Shown here piece by piece: positions 12,191-21,565 of a DNA stretch of 64,000 nucleotides. A program made the position numbers and the translations under genes. The stretch is from the NCBI GenBank assembly GCA_965212505.1, contig OZ243123.1, positions 4,650,001 to 4,714,000 on the forward strand, given 5' to 3'. The stretch's first letter is position 1. Each line of letters opens with the position of its first letter. The stretch is from JAHEKO01 sp965212505 (GTDB taxonomy: Bacteria > Acidobacteriota > Thermoanaerobaculia > Multivoradales > JAHEKO01). A model generated the notes under the pieces. That model saw only the letters and a list, made by a program, of their open reading frames with translations, had not been told where the DNA came from and ran no database searches.

Positions 12191-13705
12191 ATGAAAGGCA
12201 AACTGACAACTCTCAGGGACCGACGCTTTGCGCGTTTCGGCTCTATTTTGCTCACGGGTGCCTTCTTGCTGCAGCAGCCCCTGAGCACGGCGACGATCAC
12301 GGTGAGCGGTGGGTGCACGCTCGCTGACGCCATCACCGCAGCCAACACCGACACGGCGACCGGCGCCTGTGCGGCCGGCGCTGGCGCCGACACCATCGAG
12401 CTCACGGAGGACGTGACCCTTATGTCGGTGTTGCCGGTGGTGACCGATGACGTGACCATCGAGGGGAACGACGCCACGATCGGTCGTGACCCGGCCGCTC
12501 CCGACTTCCGCATTCTGCAGTTCGACCTCGACGGGGACATCGCACTGCGAAACGTCAAGATCACCAACGGCATTGCGGTCGACGGAGGCGGAATTTTCAA
12601 CGGAGCAGACAACCTGACGCTCTTCAACACCACGGTTATCGGCAACGAAGCGACGAGTCGTGGCGGTGGTATCTACAGCGACTTCAACACCCTCAACTTC
12701 TTGATGCAGGCGAGCACGGTTGCCGACAACGACGCGAACAAGGGCGCTGGCCTGTACACGGGATTCGGCGCCTGGTCGACGATTGAGAACTCGACGGTCT
12801 CGGGCAACTCGGCAGGCGACAACGGCGGCGGCATCTACAACGCGATGTACGCCGAGCTCTTCATCACCAACAGCACAATCTCGGGCAACGACTCGGGTGA
12901 TCGAGGCGGTGGTCTCTACAACCAGTTCTACGCCGGTGACATGAACCTCGTTGCGACGACCATCTCTGGCAATTCGGCGATCGACGGCGGAGGGGTCTAC
13001 GCCTACCCGTCCTTCGATGCGACAGAGGGGCACTACACGGACCTGAACCTGACCAACACGCTGATCGCAAACAACGTCGGTGGCAACTGCCTCGGCGACA
13101 ACCAGCACGATCTGGGCGGCAACTTCGACGACGACGGTACCTGCCTCGGCGCCTCTGCAGTGGTTGCAGACGTCGACTTCGACACCACCCTGGCGAACAA
13201 CGGTGGTCCGACCCTCACCCACGCTCTGTTTCCAGGCGGTGCGCCGATCAACACCGGCGGCGCCTGCGGAATCGCCGCCGACCAGCGGGGCTTCGCGCGA
13301 GACGTGCTCTGCGACAGCGGAGCGGTCGAGTTCGGAGCCGCACCGGTGGGCGGTTCGATTCGCGACATCCGTGGCATCACAGCTACCTGCCGGAACAACA
13401 CGACCGGCAGCGACGTCACCTTCGGACTCGGCCCTGGTGTGAACACGTGGGACTGCGAGGCACAGGGCCTTGCGGTCAGCCCGGGCGACGTCGTCACGCA
13501 GTCGGTGCAAGGAGGCATGATCGACGGCGTCGGTGGCACCGTCATCGGCCTGGCCGCCGACCGTGTAGCGTGCCGAAACACCTCGACCGGGCAGAGCGTA
13601 AACCTGCTCTTGAATGGCGACCCGAGCTGGGACTGCTTGGAAGCGGGCCTGACCGCGAGCCCGGGCGACCGGATCCGGATGATTTCTCGAGGGCAGGTTC
13701 CGTAG
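12191..13705 (+). CDS. Secreted choice-of-anchor-type beta-helix protein, paralogue 2
   Basis: A 504-residue paralogue of the upstream gene, with the same order of parts: signal peptide (hydrophobic core FGSILLTGAFLLQQ), CTLADAITAANTDT motif, beta-helix repeats (STVSGNSAGDNGGGI and similar) and two C-terminal cysteine modules from about residue 386. ATG 12191 is chosen because GAAGGAG stands 7 bases upstream; the frame is open further 5' into the preceding gene without a site. The gap of 35 bases suggests co-transcription. Beta-helix proteins of this kind act at the cell surface or are released, often as adhesins or polysaccharide-binding proteins; neither role is shown here. Confidence 0.85.
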   Translation: MKGKLTTLRDRRFARFGSILLTGAFLLQQPLSTATITVSGGCTLADAITAANTDTATGACAAGAGADTIELTEDVTLMSVLPVVTDDVTIEGNDATIGRDPAAPDFRILQFDLDGDIALRNVKITNGIAVDGGGIFNGADNLTLFNTTVIGNEATSRGGGIYSDFNTLNFLMQASTVADNDANKGAGLYTGFGAWSTIENSTVSGNSAGDNGGGIYNAMYAELFITNSTISGNDSGDRGGGLYNQFYAGDMNLVATTISGNSAIDGGGVYAYPSFDATEGHYTDLNLTNTLIANNVGGNCLGDNQHDLGGNFDDDGTCLGASAVVADVDFDTTLANNGGPTLTHALFPGGAPINTGGACGIAADQRGFARDVLCDSGAVEFGAAPVGGSIRDIRGITATCRNNTTGSDVTFGLGPGVNTWDCEAQGLAVSPGDVVTQSVQGGMIDGVGGTVIGLAADRVACRNTSTGQSVNLLLNGDPSWDCLEAGLTASPGDRIRMISRGQVP

Positions 13706-13785
13706 TCGAGTCGGCCCGCGAGTTGTCTGGCGGGCGGGATATCGTAGCGCTCGCCTGGGAGAGCGGATCTCCGTGGGCATCTGCC

Positions 13786-15183
13786 ATGTGCGCACTCCGC
13801 CATTGGATACTCGTTCCGGTTCTCGCTCTTCCGCTCGCCGGGTGTGGCGGGGCCGAACAGACCTCTGACGCCCTCGATACCAGGGCCTTCGGGCCCGAGG
13901 TGCGGCGACAGATCGACGAGGCGTATCGGGCGGCTCTCGAGGCTCCCGACGATGCCGAGTTGCAGGGACGGTTGGGCATGACCCTTCACGCCTATCAGCA
14001 ATACAACCCTGCGGCGGACGCCTACCGCCTCGCCGCCGAGCTCGACCCCGAGGTCTTCCGCTGGCGCTATTACCTGGCGCGAGCGGTTGGCGCGGCCGGC
14101 CGAAGCTCCGAGGCGCTGGCTCTCATGAACACCGCGGTGGAACTCCGGCCGGAGTACTCGCCCGCGCTCGTCAGTCTGGGAGATCTTCTGATGGAAGCGG
14201 GTGATCTCGAGACGGCGCTAGAGAACTACACCCGCGCGGTCGAGCTCGACGAGCAGTCTGCGCGCGCGCGCTATGGTCTGGCCAAGGTACTTCGGGCGGT
14301 CGGCGACGATCTCGCCGCGCTCGAGTCGTTTCGAGAGACGCTCCGCCTTTCCCCCTCCTTCGGCGCCGCTCACCACGCGATCGGAATGCTCTACCGAGAC
14401 CTCGGCGAGTCGGAACTCGCCGCTGAGCATCTCGAACTGGGCGCAAAGCACCGAACGGTGCGAGCGCGTGCCCGCGACACGCTGATGGTTGCCATCAGCT
14501 CTCTCCTTTCGGGGGCCGGAGATCTCACCAAGGTAGCGGTCGAGATGTTTGGCAACGGAAACACGGAAGGGGCTCTCACAAAGCTGCGCGAAGCGGTCGA
14601 ACTCGATCCGGAGTTTGTCCCCGCCCGCGTCAACCTGGTCAAGATTCTCGGAGACCTGGGACGCTATGAAGAGGCCGAGTCGCACTACGAGGCGGCGATC
14701 GCTACCACCCCGAACGCCCAGCAGGCACGGTTCAACTACGCCCGAATGCTCATTCAGCAGACTCGCCTGCGAGAGGCACAGACCGAGCTCGAGACGGTGG
14801 TCGGTATCAACCCCCACCTTGCCGATGCTCAGGTTCTCTTGGGATCGCTCTTCGAAGAGAATGGCCATCTCCCCGAGGCTCGTGCTCGCTACGAGCTGGC
14901 GGTCGCATCGAAGCCGGCACATCCGCAGGCCAACCTCATGCTGGTGAAGCACCGACTCGCCGCCGGTGATCTCGCGAGCGCTGACGAACATGCGCAGCGT
15001 CTGCTCGAAGCGGACACCAAGAGCCTGCCAATTCTCGCCTACCGCCTCGGTCTCTTCTACGAGCAGGCCGGTCAGCGCACGCGAGCGATCGAGATCCTTC
15101 GGTGGACACGGAACCAAGCCGAGGCGGCGGGTCGGGAGCGATTGGTGCAGGAGATCGATGGTCGGCTGGAGGCGTGGGGTTGA
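13786..15183 (+). CDS. TPR-repeat lipoprotein
   Basis: A 465-residue protein with a lipoprotein signal (ALPLAGC; cysteine about residue 20), so it is probably anchored to a membrane. The rest is a run of tetratricopeptide repeats, for example ALENYTRAVELDEQSARARY and HYEAAIATTPNAQQARFNYA; I count about ten helical pairs. TPR proteins are scaffolds for protein-protein contacts. Its stop overlaps the start of the next gene, an ASPIC/UnbV lipoprotein, a pairing often seen in Acidobacteriota and Planctomycetes, so the two are likely made together and may form one complex. The ATG at 13786 is the first that gives a complete signal peptide; no strong ribosome site precedes it. Confidence 0.85.
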   Translation: MCALRHWILVPVLALPLAGCGGAEQTSDALDTRAFGPEVRRQIDEAYRAALEAPDDAELQGRLGMTLHAYQQYNPAADAYRLAAELDPEVFRWRYYLARAVGAAGRSSEALALMNTAVELRPEYSPALVSLGDLLMEAGDLETALENYTRAVELDEQSARARYGLAKVLRAVGDDLAALESFRETLRLSPSFGAAHHAIGMLYRDLGESELAAEHLELGAKHRTVRARARDTLMVAISSLLSGAGDLTKVAVEMFGNGNTEGALTKLREAVELDPEFVPARVNLVKILGDLGRYEEAESHYEAAIATTPNAQQARFNYARMLIQQTRLREAQTELETVVGINPHLADAQVLLGSLFEENGHLPEARARYELAVASKPAHPQANLMLVKHRLAAGDLASADEHAQRLLEADTKSLPILAYRLGLFYEQAGQRTRAIEILRWTRNQAEAAGRERLVQEIDGRLEAWG

Positions 15184-16874
15184 GACTCGCCGTCGCTGTT
15201 CTCGTCGTCGGGCTTGCTCTCGGCTGCGGCTCGCCGCCAGTGCCGCCTGAGACCGGAACTCCCTGGTTCTCCGATGTCGCGAAAGAGATCGGTCTCGACT
15301 TCCAACACTTCCTCGGTTCGACCGGAGAGTTCTACTTCCCGGAGACCGCCGCCGGAGGCGCCGCATTCCTGGACTACGACGGCGATGGTGACCTCGACGT
15401 TTTCATCCCGCAGGGCGCGATGCTGGACAGCTCGGTAGCCGCAGCCGACTCGCGCTTCCCGCCCGACCCGACGAGCTGGCCGGGCGATCGTCTCTATCGG
15501 AACGACCTGTCGGGCGATACGCCTCGGTTTGTCGACGTTTCCAGGCAGGCGGGAATCGATGTGCCTGGCTACGGTATGGGCGCGACGACGGGAGACTACG
15601 ACCGGGACGGCGACGTCGACCTCTACGTCACTCGCTTCGGATCCAACACGCTCTATCGGAACGACGGAGCAGGGCGCTTCGAGGACGTGACCGTGGCGGG
15701 GCTCGACGACGACCGCTGGAGCGCCGGCGCAGCGTTCGCAGACTACGACGGCGACGGCGACCTCGACCTCTATGTGGCGACCTACGTCGACTTCACCGTC
15801 GCGGGCGCCCGCCCCTGCGCCGGCCCGGCGGGCCAACGCGACTACTGCGGCCCGATGACCTACCAGGCGCTACCGGATCGACTGCTGCGCAACGACGGCG
15901 CCGATCAATTTACCGACGTCACCGCCGAGGCCGGTCTGCACTCGACGTTCGGTTCGGGCCTGGGTGTCGTGGCCGCAGACTTCGACGGCGACGAGCGAGT
16001 CGACTTCTTCGTCGCCAACGACCAGCGCGCGAATCAGCTGTGGAGGAACCTCGGCGACGGTACTTTCGAGGACATCGCACTCCTGTCCGGCACGGCGGTC
16101 AACGAAGATGGGCAGGCCGAGGCGAGTATGGGACTGGCGGTCGGCGACATCGACCAGGACGGCGACGACGACCTGCTCATTACTCACCTCGAAGGCGAGA
16201 CGAACACGCTCTATCTGAACCAAGGCGGCGGCTTCTTCGCCGACGTCACGACGGAGCGTGGCCTGGCCACCGCAAGCCGACCGTTCACCGGCTTCGGCAC
16301 CGCGTGGATCGACTTCGACCACGACGGTGCGCTCGACCTCTTCGTAGCCAACGGTGCGGTCAAGACGATCGGAGCGCAACGCGGCCGCGAGCCGTTTCCG
16401 TTCAACCAGACGAACCAGCTCCTGCGCAACGTTGGCGACGGCCGCTACGAGGATGTGAGCGATCGGGCAGGGCGGATCTTTGAGGTCGCCGAGGTGAGTC
16501 GCGGAGCGGCGCTCGGCGACGTCGATCTGGACGGCGATGTAGACCTGCTGATGGCGAACATCAACGGCCCGGCGCGCCTGCTGCGCAACGAACTTCCCGA
16601 CGGCGGCAACTGGTTGATGGCGAGCGCCGCGGAGAGCGGTGCGGGAGCCGACGTGGTGAGCGCGAGGATCGGCGCCGTGGTGGGACAGCGAACCCTGTGG
16701 CGAACGACCCGAACGGACGGTAGCTATCTCAGCTCTCATGCTCCTCAGGCGCACTTCGGTCTCGGAACGGCCACGACCCTCGACGTCGAGGCGGCTTGGT
16801 CCGGGGAGGAGCGTGTTCGCTGGTCGGAGTTGCCGGCCAACCGGCACGTCCGCTTCTACCGCGCCGGCTCCTAG
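15180..16874 (+). CDS. FG-GAP/VCBS repeat lipoprotein with ASPIC/UnbV C-terminal domain
   Basis: A 564-residue exported protein. A lipobox (VGLALGC) ends the signal peptide. At least seven calcium-binding FG-GAP/VCBS motifs follow (DYDGDGDLDVF, DYDRDGDVDLYV, DIDQDGDDDLL, DVDLDGDVDLLM), forming an integrin-like propeller. The last 70 residues match the ASPIC/UnbV domain (SYLSSHAPQAHFGLG, then the terminal W and N positions). The start is TTG 15180, which overlaps the upstream TGA as TTGA: GGAGG lies 7 bases before it, whereas the in-frame GTG at 15174 is only 1 base from that site. Expression is therefore probably coupled to the TPR lipoprotein. The function is unknown; surface binding is likely. 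Confidence 0.88.
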   Translation: MRLAVAVLVVGLALGCGSPPVPPETGTPWFSDVAKEIGLDFQHFLGSTGEFYFPETAAGGAAFLDYDGDGDLDVFIPQGAMLDSSVAAADSRFPPDPTSWPGDRLYRNDLSGDTPRFVDVSRQAGIDVPGYGMGATTGDYDRDGDVDLYVTRFGSNTLYRNDGAGRFEDVTVAGLDDDRWSAGAAFADYDGDGDLDLYVATYVDFTVAGARPCAGPAGQRDYCGPMTYQALPDRLLRNDGADQFTDVTAEAGLHSTFGSGLGVVAADFDGDERVDFFVANDQRANQLWRNLGDGTFEDIALLSGTAVNEDGQAEASMGLAVGDIDQDGDDDLLITHLEGETNTLYLNQGGGFFADVTTERGLATASRPFTGFGTAWIDFDHDGALDLFVANGAVKTIGAQRGREPFPFNQTNQLLRNVGDGRYEDVSDRAGRIFEVAEVSRGAALGDVDLDGDVDLLMANINGPARLLRNELPDGGNWLMASAAESGAGADVVSARIGAVVGQRTLWRTTRTDGSYLSSHAPQAHFGLGTATTLDVEAAWSGEERVRWSELPANRHVRFYRAGS

Positions 16875-16950
16875 CGACGTGAGCTGACTTGCGGGGAGTC
16901 GTCGAAGCGCCGCGAGACGACCGATAGCATCTGGGTGGGAGACGGGCACG

Positions 16951-17565
16951 ATGAGCGATACCGAACACGAGCGCCCCGAGCTCTCGCCCGAAGAGCCAGA
17001 GCTCGCGACCGGCCAGCTCTATCGGCTCGCCTGGTTCTTCTACCTGTTTCTGGCGGTCGGGGGGGTGCTCTGGATCGGTCTGCGGGAAGGGGCGATTCCG
17101 CTCAGCCTCTTCCTGTCGCTCGACTCGTGGCCGGTGGATCTGGGACTCGGAGTTGCAACCGGTGCGCTTCTGGTCGGAGGGTGGCGCGGACTGGCAAGCC
17201 TGTCCCAACGCGCCCGCGATCTCGAGGACGAGCTCGGCAAGATGCTCGGCCCGCTCGCACCGGCCGAGATCGTGGCGCTCGCCCTCCTTTCGGGTTTTGC
17301 CGAGGAGCTCTTCTTCCGCGGCGCCATGCAGGCGTCCTGGGGCTGGTTGGTGACGACCATCATCTTCGCGTTGATCCACACCGGCCCCGGCCCGGCCTAC
17401 CGGACGTGGACGCTCTTCGCTGCGGTCGCCGGCCTCGCGCTGGGTGGGTTGATGCTCTGGCGCGGCAACCTCCTGGCCCCGGTGGTGGCCCATGTGCTCG
17501 TGAACGGCGTCAACCTGCGGTGGCTGATCGTCGCTCCGCCGGAGAGCGACACTCGCGGCGACTAG
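16951..17565 (+). CDS. CPBP-family intramembrane metalloprotease
   Basis: A 204-residue membrane protein of the CPBP (Abi/CAAX protease-like) family. The conserved EExxxR motif is FAEELFFRG (E118, E119, R123), the second motif is IIFALIH (H143) and the third is VVAHVLVN, supplying the zinc-binding or catalytic residues. There are several hydrophobic helices after a charged cytoplasmic N-terminus. Bacterial members cleave membrane substrates or confer immunity to self-produced peptides; nothing nearby suggests a bacteriocin, so the substrate is open. GGGAG precedes the ATG. Confidence 0.9.
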   Translation: MSDTEHERPELSPEEPELATGQLYRLAWFFYLFLAVGGVLWIGLREGAIPLSLFLSLDSWPVDLGLGVATGALLVGGWRGLASLSQRARDLEDELGKMLGPLAPAEIVALALLSGFAEELFFRGAMQASWGWLVTTIIFALIHTGPGPAYRTWTLFAAVAGLALGGLMLWRGNLLAPVVAHVLVNGVNLRWLIVAPPESDTRGD

Positions 17566-17650
17566 AAGCGGTCTTCATGGGTAGGGTGCGCCCCCGGCTT
17601 CGCTGCTAGACTCTCTTTCCCAAAACGACCGACGGGAGGAGCGAGCGTAG

Positions 17651-19030
17651 ATGGGCACCGACAGCCAGGATGTCTTCGCGAGGATCGATCGCGAGAAGGA
17701 GAGCTACCTCGAGGAGTTGAAGGAGTTTCTCCGGATCCCCTCGATTTCGACCAAGCCGGAACATGCGGACGACGTTCGCCAGGCCGGAGAGTGGGTGCGG
17801 GACAAGCTGACCGACGCCGGTCTCGAGGCGGAGCTCATCGAGACCGACGGCTATCCGCTGGTCTACGGCGAGTGGAACGGCGCGCCCGGCAAGCCGACGG
17901 TTCTCTTCTACGGCCACTACGACGTACAGCCGCCGGAGCCGCTCGAGGAGTGGCGCAACCCGCCGTTCGAGCCGACCGTCGAGGGCGACCAACTGGTCGC
18001 GCGAGGAGCGACCGACGACAAGGGGCAGACCTACGCCCAGGTCAAGGCGGTCGCCGCTCTTCTGGCCGAGCGCGGCTCCTTGCCGGTCAACGTCAAGTTC
18101 CTGATCGAGGGCGAGGAGGAGAGCGGTGGCGAGGCGATCGACAAATACGTTCGCGACGACGGCGGCGATCGGCTCGCTTGTGATTCGGTAGTGATCTGCG
18201 ACACCTCGATGTACTCCCCGGGTCAGCCCTCGTTGCTCTACGGCCTGAAGGGTCTCGCCTACATGGAGATCCTGGTCACCGGCCCGAACCACGACCTTCA
18301 TTCGGGGACCTTCGGTGGCGGTGTCACCAACCCGGCCAATGCGCTCTCGACGATCATCTCCCGCCTATGGGACGCCGACACCGGTCGGATCGCCATCGAG
18401 GGCTTCTACGACGACGTGAAGGACCTCGAGGACTGGGAGCGGGAGCAGTGGGGAGCGCTGCCCTTCGACGAGACCGAGTATCGTGCCGAGCTCGGCGTCG
18501 AGGAGACGTTCGGAGAAGAGGGGTACTCGACCGTCGAACGTGTCTGGGGCCGACCGACCCTCGACGTCAACGGACTCTGGAGTGGCTACCAGGGCGAGGG
18601 CGCCAAGACGGTGCTGCCTTCGATCGCCGGCGCCAAGGTCTCCATGCGCCTGGTGCCTCACCAGGATCCCGAGAAGATCGCGCGGCTCTTTGTCGAGCAC
18701 GTGGAGCGCGTCAAGCCCAAGGGCGTTACGGTCGAGGTGCGCGACCTGCACGGAGCGCAGCCGGTACTGATCGAAACCTCGGGTGCTATCGCCGACGCCG
18801 CTACCGGCGCCCAGGAAGACGTCTGGGGCAAGGCGCCCTACAAGATTCGCGAGGGCGGCTCGATTCCGGTCGTCGCAACGTTTGCGGAGGTGCTCAGCGT
18901 GCCGGTTCTCCTGGTCGGACTCGGCCTGCCGGACGATCGCCTCCATTCGCCGAACGAGAAGTTCAATCTCAGCTGCTTCTACAACGGCATCAAGACCATC
19001 GCACGTCTGCTCGATCGAGCGGGCGTCTGA
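17651..19030 (+). CDS. M20-family metallopeptidase (dipeptidase type)
   Basis: A 459-residue enzyme of the M20 zinc peptidase family. Metal-binding motifs are seen in order: FYGHYDVQPPEPLEEW (His and Asp ligands), GATDDKGQ, the catalytic Glu in IEGEEESGG, and VICDTSMY; the middle dimerisation domain includes HDLHSGTFGG. The closest match in layout is to cytosolic non-specific dipeptidases that cut short peptides for amino acid use. There is no signal peptide, so it should be cytoplasmic. The ATG follows a GGGAGGAG site by about 10 bases. A 10-base gap separates it from the CYTH gene. Confidence 0.93.
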   Translation: MGTDSQDVFARIDREKESYLEELKEFLRIPSISTKPEHADDVRQAGEWVRDKLTDAGLEAELIETDGYPLVYGEWNGAPGKPTVLFYGHYDVQPPEPLEEWRNPPFEPTVEGDQLVARGATDDKGQTYAQVKAVAALLAERGSLPVNVKFLIEGEEESGGEAIDKYVRDDGGDRLACDSVVICDTSMYSPGQPSLLYGLKGLAYMEILVTGPNHDLHSGTFGGGVTNPANALSTIISRLWDADTGRIAIEGFYDDVKDLEDWEREQWGALPFDETEYRAELGVEETFGEEGYSTVERVWGRPTLDVNGLWSGYQGEGAKTVLPSIAGAKVSMRLVPHQDPEKIARLFVEHVERVKPKGVTVEVRDLHGAQPVLIETSGAIADAATGAQEDVWGKAPYKIREGGSIPVVATFAEVLSVPVLLVGLGLPDDRLHSPNEKFNLSCFYNGIKTIARLLDRAGV

Positions 19031-19040
19031 GGAACATCCG

Positions 19041-19595
19041 ATGAGCGAGGGTGTGGAGAGTCAAGAGCGCGAGCTGAAGTTCCCCTGTGAGGGGCTCGAC
19101 GGCATTCGCGAACGTCTCATCGAGCTCGAGGCCGAGCGGCTTCAGGCATCAGCACTCGAGGAGAACCTGCTCTTCGATCGCGGTGGCGAGCTGCAGTCGA
19201 ACGGCTCTCTCCTGAGGCTGCGGGTAGACGCCCACGGCACCCGGTTGACCTATAAGGGGCCGGCGACGTTCGAAGGCGAAGTCAAGGTGCGTCAGGAGCT
19301 CGAGCTCAAGGTCGACGACAGCGATCAGGCGCGGGCGTTGCTCGAGCAGCTCGGCTACAAGGCGTCCGCTCGCTACCAGAAGTACCGCGAGGAGTGGCAG
19401 CTCGGCGGTGTGATCATCGCTCTCGATCACACGCCGGTCGGGGACTTCGCCGAGTTCGAAGGCGACGGCGCCGAGAAGGTTGCGACCCGCTGCCGTTGCG
19501 ACATCGAGCATGCGGAGCGGCGGAACTATCTCCAGATCTACAAGGACTACCGCGAGCAGCACCCCGACGCGCCCGCGGACATGGTCTTCCCTTGA
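19041..19595 (+). CDS. CYTH-domain protein (class IV adenylate cyclase-like)
   Basis: A 184-residue single-domain CYTH protein. The signature ExExK is at residues 9-13 (ERELK). Alternating charged strands of the triphosphate tunnel follow (LLRLR, RLTYKGP, VRQELELKV, IALDHTPVGDFAEFEG). Members hydrolyse or cyclise triphosphates: CyaB-type adenylate cyclases, thiamine triphosphatase or inorganic triphosphatases. The length and the DFAEFEG segment fit the CyaB/ThTPase branch, but the substrate cannot be told from sequence. ATG 19041 lies 10 bases after the M20 peptidase stop, so the two are probably one transcript. Confidence 0.88.
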   Translation: MSEGVESQERELKFPCEGLDGIRERLIELEAERLQASALEENLLFDRGGELQSNGSLLRLRVDAHGTRLTYKGPATFEGEVKVRQELELKVDDSDQARALLEQLGYKASARYQKYREEWQLGGVIIALDHTPVGDFAEFEGDGAEKVATRCRCDIEHAERRNYLQIYKDYREQHPDAPADMVFP

Positions 19596-19636
19596 GCCGA
19601 CTGAATCTCGGCCGCGCTGCGTGATGGCCTCGACCG

Positions 19637-20683
19637 GTGGCTGAGAGTCCTTTTCGCGCCGTCGTGTTGGCCGCGGGCCTCGGTACCCGGCTTCGGCCCC
19701 TGACAGAGTTCGAACCCAAGCCGGTACTGCCGGTCGGCGGCCGACCCTTGATCGCCCACACCTTGGCGCGCTTGGAGGCGGCCGGCTGCGAGGCCACCGC
19801 CCTCAATCTGCATCACCTCGGAGAGCGCGTTCGTGAACAGCTGGGCGACTCGTTCGGGTCGATGCCACTCACCTACTCTCCGGAGACCGAACTCCTCGGC
19901 ACGCTCGGCGCGCTGGCGCCGCTGCGCGACTTCTGGGCCGAGACCGAAGTCCTGGTCATCGTGAACGGCGACAGCCTTTGCAAATGGCCGATCCGCCAGC
20001 TGGTCAAGAGACATCGTCGCAAAGCCGCTGACGTGACCCTCATGCTCTCGCGGCGCGCAAAGGTCGAGGAGTACGGCGGCGGTGTCGGCGTGGCGAAGGG
20101 GGGCGCAGTGGTGTCGATCCGGGGAGAGCAGGCCTGGGGCGATGTCGAGAGGCGTCGGGTCTATGCGGGGGCGCAGGCGATCTCGCCGGCTCTTCTCGAG
20201 GGCATGCCGACGAAGCCACTCGACTTTGTTCCCGACCTTTGGGAACCGATGCTCGAAGAGGGGCGCTCGATTGACAGCTACGAGTCACGGGCACGCTGGT
20301 TCGAGAGTGGGACTCCCGAGCTCTACCTGCGATCCGTACGCGGCTGGGTCGGCCGGAGTTGGCTACCGAGTTGGATGCGCGGCTCGTGGATTGCGCCCGA
20401 GGCGTCGGTGCACGACAACGCCCGCATCACGCGGTCCGTGATCGAGAACGACGCAGTGGTCGAGCACGGCGCTCTCGTCGAGCGGTCACTGGTACTGCCG
20501 GGCGCGTGCGTACGACGCGGCTGCTCGGTGCGACACTCGATTGTCGGCTTCGGTGTCGAGCTGGCTCCCGAGACCAGTGTCGAGCGCCGTCTGGTGACTC
20601 CGGAGCGCGCCGAAGTGCCCCCGCGGCCGGTCGACTCGCTCGTCGGCGGGCTCGTCTACTCCCCGCTGCGACCGTCCGCCTGA
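19637..20683 (+). CDS. NDP-sugar nucleotidyltransferase with C-terminal beta-helix
   Basis: A 348-residue sugar-1-phosphate nucleotidyltransferase. The N-terminal catalytic domain has the nucleotide-binding signature AAGLGTRLRPLT followed by FEPKPVLPVGGRPLI, and the metal-binding Asp in IVNGDSL. From about residue 250 there are hexapeptide-like repeats (ASVHDNARITRSVIENDAVV) forming a left-handed beta-helix. This layout matches GlmU/ManC-like and mannose-1-phosphate guanylyltransferase-like proteins that make NDP-sugars for cell-envelope glycans. The sugar cannot be named. The start is GTG 19637, 41 bases after the CYTH gene. Confidence 0.9.
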   Translation: MAESPFRAVVLAAGLGTRLRPLTEFEPKPVLPVGGRPLIAHTLARLEAAGCEATALNLHHLGERVREQLGDSFGSMPLTYSPETELLGTLGALAPLRDFWAETEVLVIVNGDSLCKWPIRQLVKRHRRKAADVTLMLSRRAKVEEYGGGVGVAKGGAVVSIRGEQAWGDVERRRVYAGAQAISPALLEGMPTKPLDFVPDLWEPMLEEGRSIDSYESRARWFESGTPELYLRSVRGWVGRSWLPSWMRGSWIAPEASVHDNARITRSVIENDAVVEHGALVERSLVLPGACVRRGCSVRHSIVGFGVELAPETSVERRLVTPERAEVPPRPVDSLVGGLVYSPLRPSA

Positions 20684-20872
20684 GGCGCGAAGGAATCGCG
20701 TCGTCGCGGCCCTCCTACCCGTAGGGGCGCGCCGTCAGCGGCACCGTTTCGAGAACTCCTCTATGGACACCCAACCCGGTAACTCCCGAGACGACACCTT
20801 CTCCCCGCCGCCGCGGCGCGCCCTGATTGCTCTCCTCGCCCCGGCGGCACCGGTCGGAAGACGAGGTAGAGT

Positions 20873-21565
20873 TTGCTCGCTGTGGCGACACCAACCAGCT
20901 TCCAACTTCTCGTCTTCGACTGGGACGGAACCCTGGTCGACTCGATCGGCCGAATCGTCGAGTGCACCCAGGCCAGCCTTCGCGACGTCGGCATCGACAC
21001 GCCAGACGAAGAGCGGATTCGGATGTCGATCGGCCTGGGCATTCGCGCGATGGTCGATTCGTTCCTGCCCGGTTGTGACGACGCGACCTTTCACAAGATC
21101 TGCGACGCCTATCGAGGCAATTGGCGCGAGACGTTCTCGCGCGACCCGGTGCTGTTCGACGGAGTCCGCGAAGCGTTGAACGACATGGAAGACGGCGGCT
21201 ATCTACTGGCGGTTGCGACGGCCAAGAGCCGTTGGGGTCTGACGCAAGACCTCGAGGCGACCGGCTTGACCACCTTCTTCCACGGCTCGCGAACCGCAGA
21301 TGAGAGTCAGTCGAAGCCGCACCCGGCGATGCTGCTCGAGCTCCTCGACGAGTTCGGCGTTCGCGCCGATCAGGCCCTGATGGTGGGCGACACCGTCCAC
21401 GACCTGCAGATGGCCCAGAACGCTTCGGTCGCCGGCCTGGGTGTGACCACCGGGTCGCACGAGCGTGAGGATCTGGGCGTGGTCGAGACAATCGACGTTC
21501 TGGACGGAGTGAGCAACATGCCGGCGTGGCTTCGCGAGCTCGAAGGTTCGGAGCCTCGGCCTTGA
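20873..21565 (+). CDS. HAD-superfamily phosphatase (phosphoglycolate phosphatase-like)
   Basis: A 230-residue HAD hydrolase. Motif I is VFDWDGTLVDS with nucleophile and acid Asp residues, motif II is the VATAKS threonine, motif III is the lysine in SKPHP, and motif IV is MVGDTVHDLQMA. A helical cap sits between motifs I and II, as in Gph/PgmB-type enzymes. A likely role is the dephosphorylation of small phosphoesters such as 2-phosphoglycolate. TTG 20873 has GAGG 5 bases upstream; GTG 20882 is the alternative and would drop three residues. The stop overlaps the next gene as TTGA. Confidence 0.9.
   Translation: MLAVATPTSFQLLVFDWDGTLVDSIGRIVECTQASLRDVGIDTPDEERIRMSIGLGIRAMVDSFLPGCDDATFHKICDAYRGNWRETFSRDPVLFDGVREALNDMEDGGYLLAVATAKSRWGLTQDLEATGLTTFFHGSRTADESQSKPHPAMLLELLDEFGVRADQALMVGDTVHDLQMAQNASVAGLGVTTGSHEREDLGVVETIDVLDGVSNMPAWLRELEGSEPRP

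Noticed and set aside
11552..13795. 747-codon open frame on the minus strand across the beta-helix genes
   Set aside because: It mirrors the repeats of the sense genes, has a skewed composition and lacks any recognisable domain.
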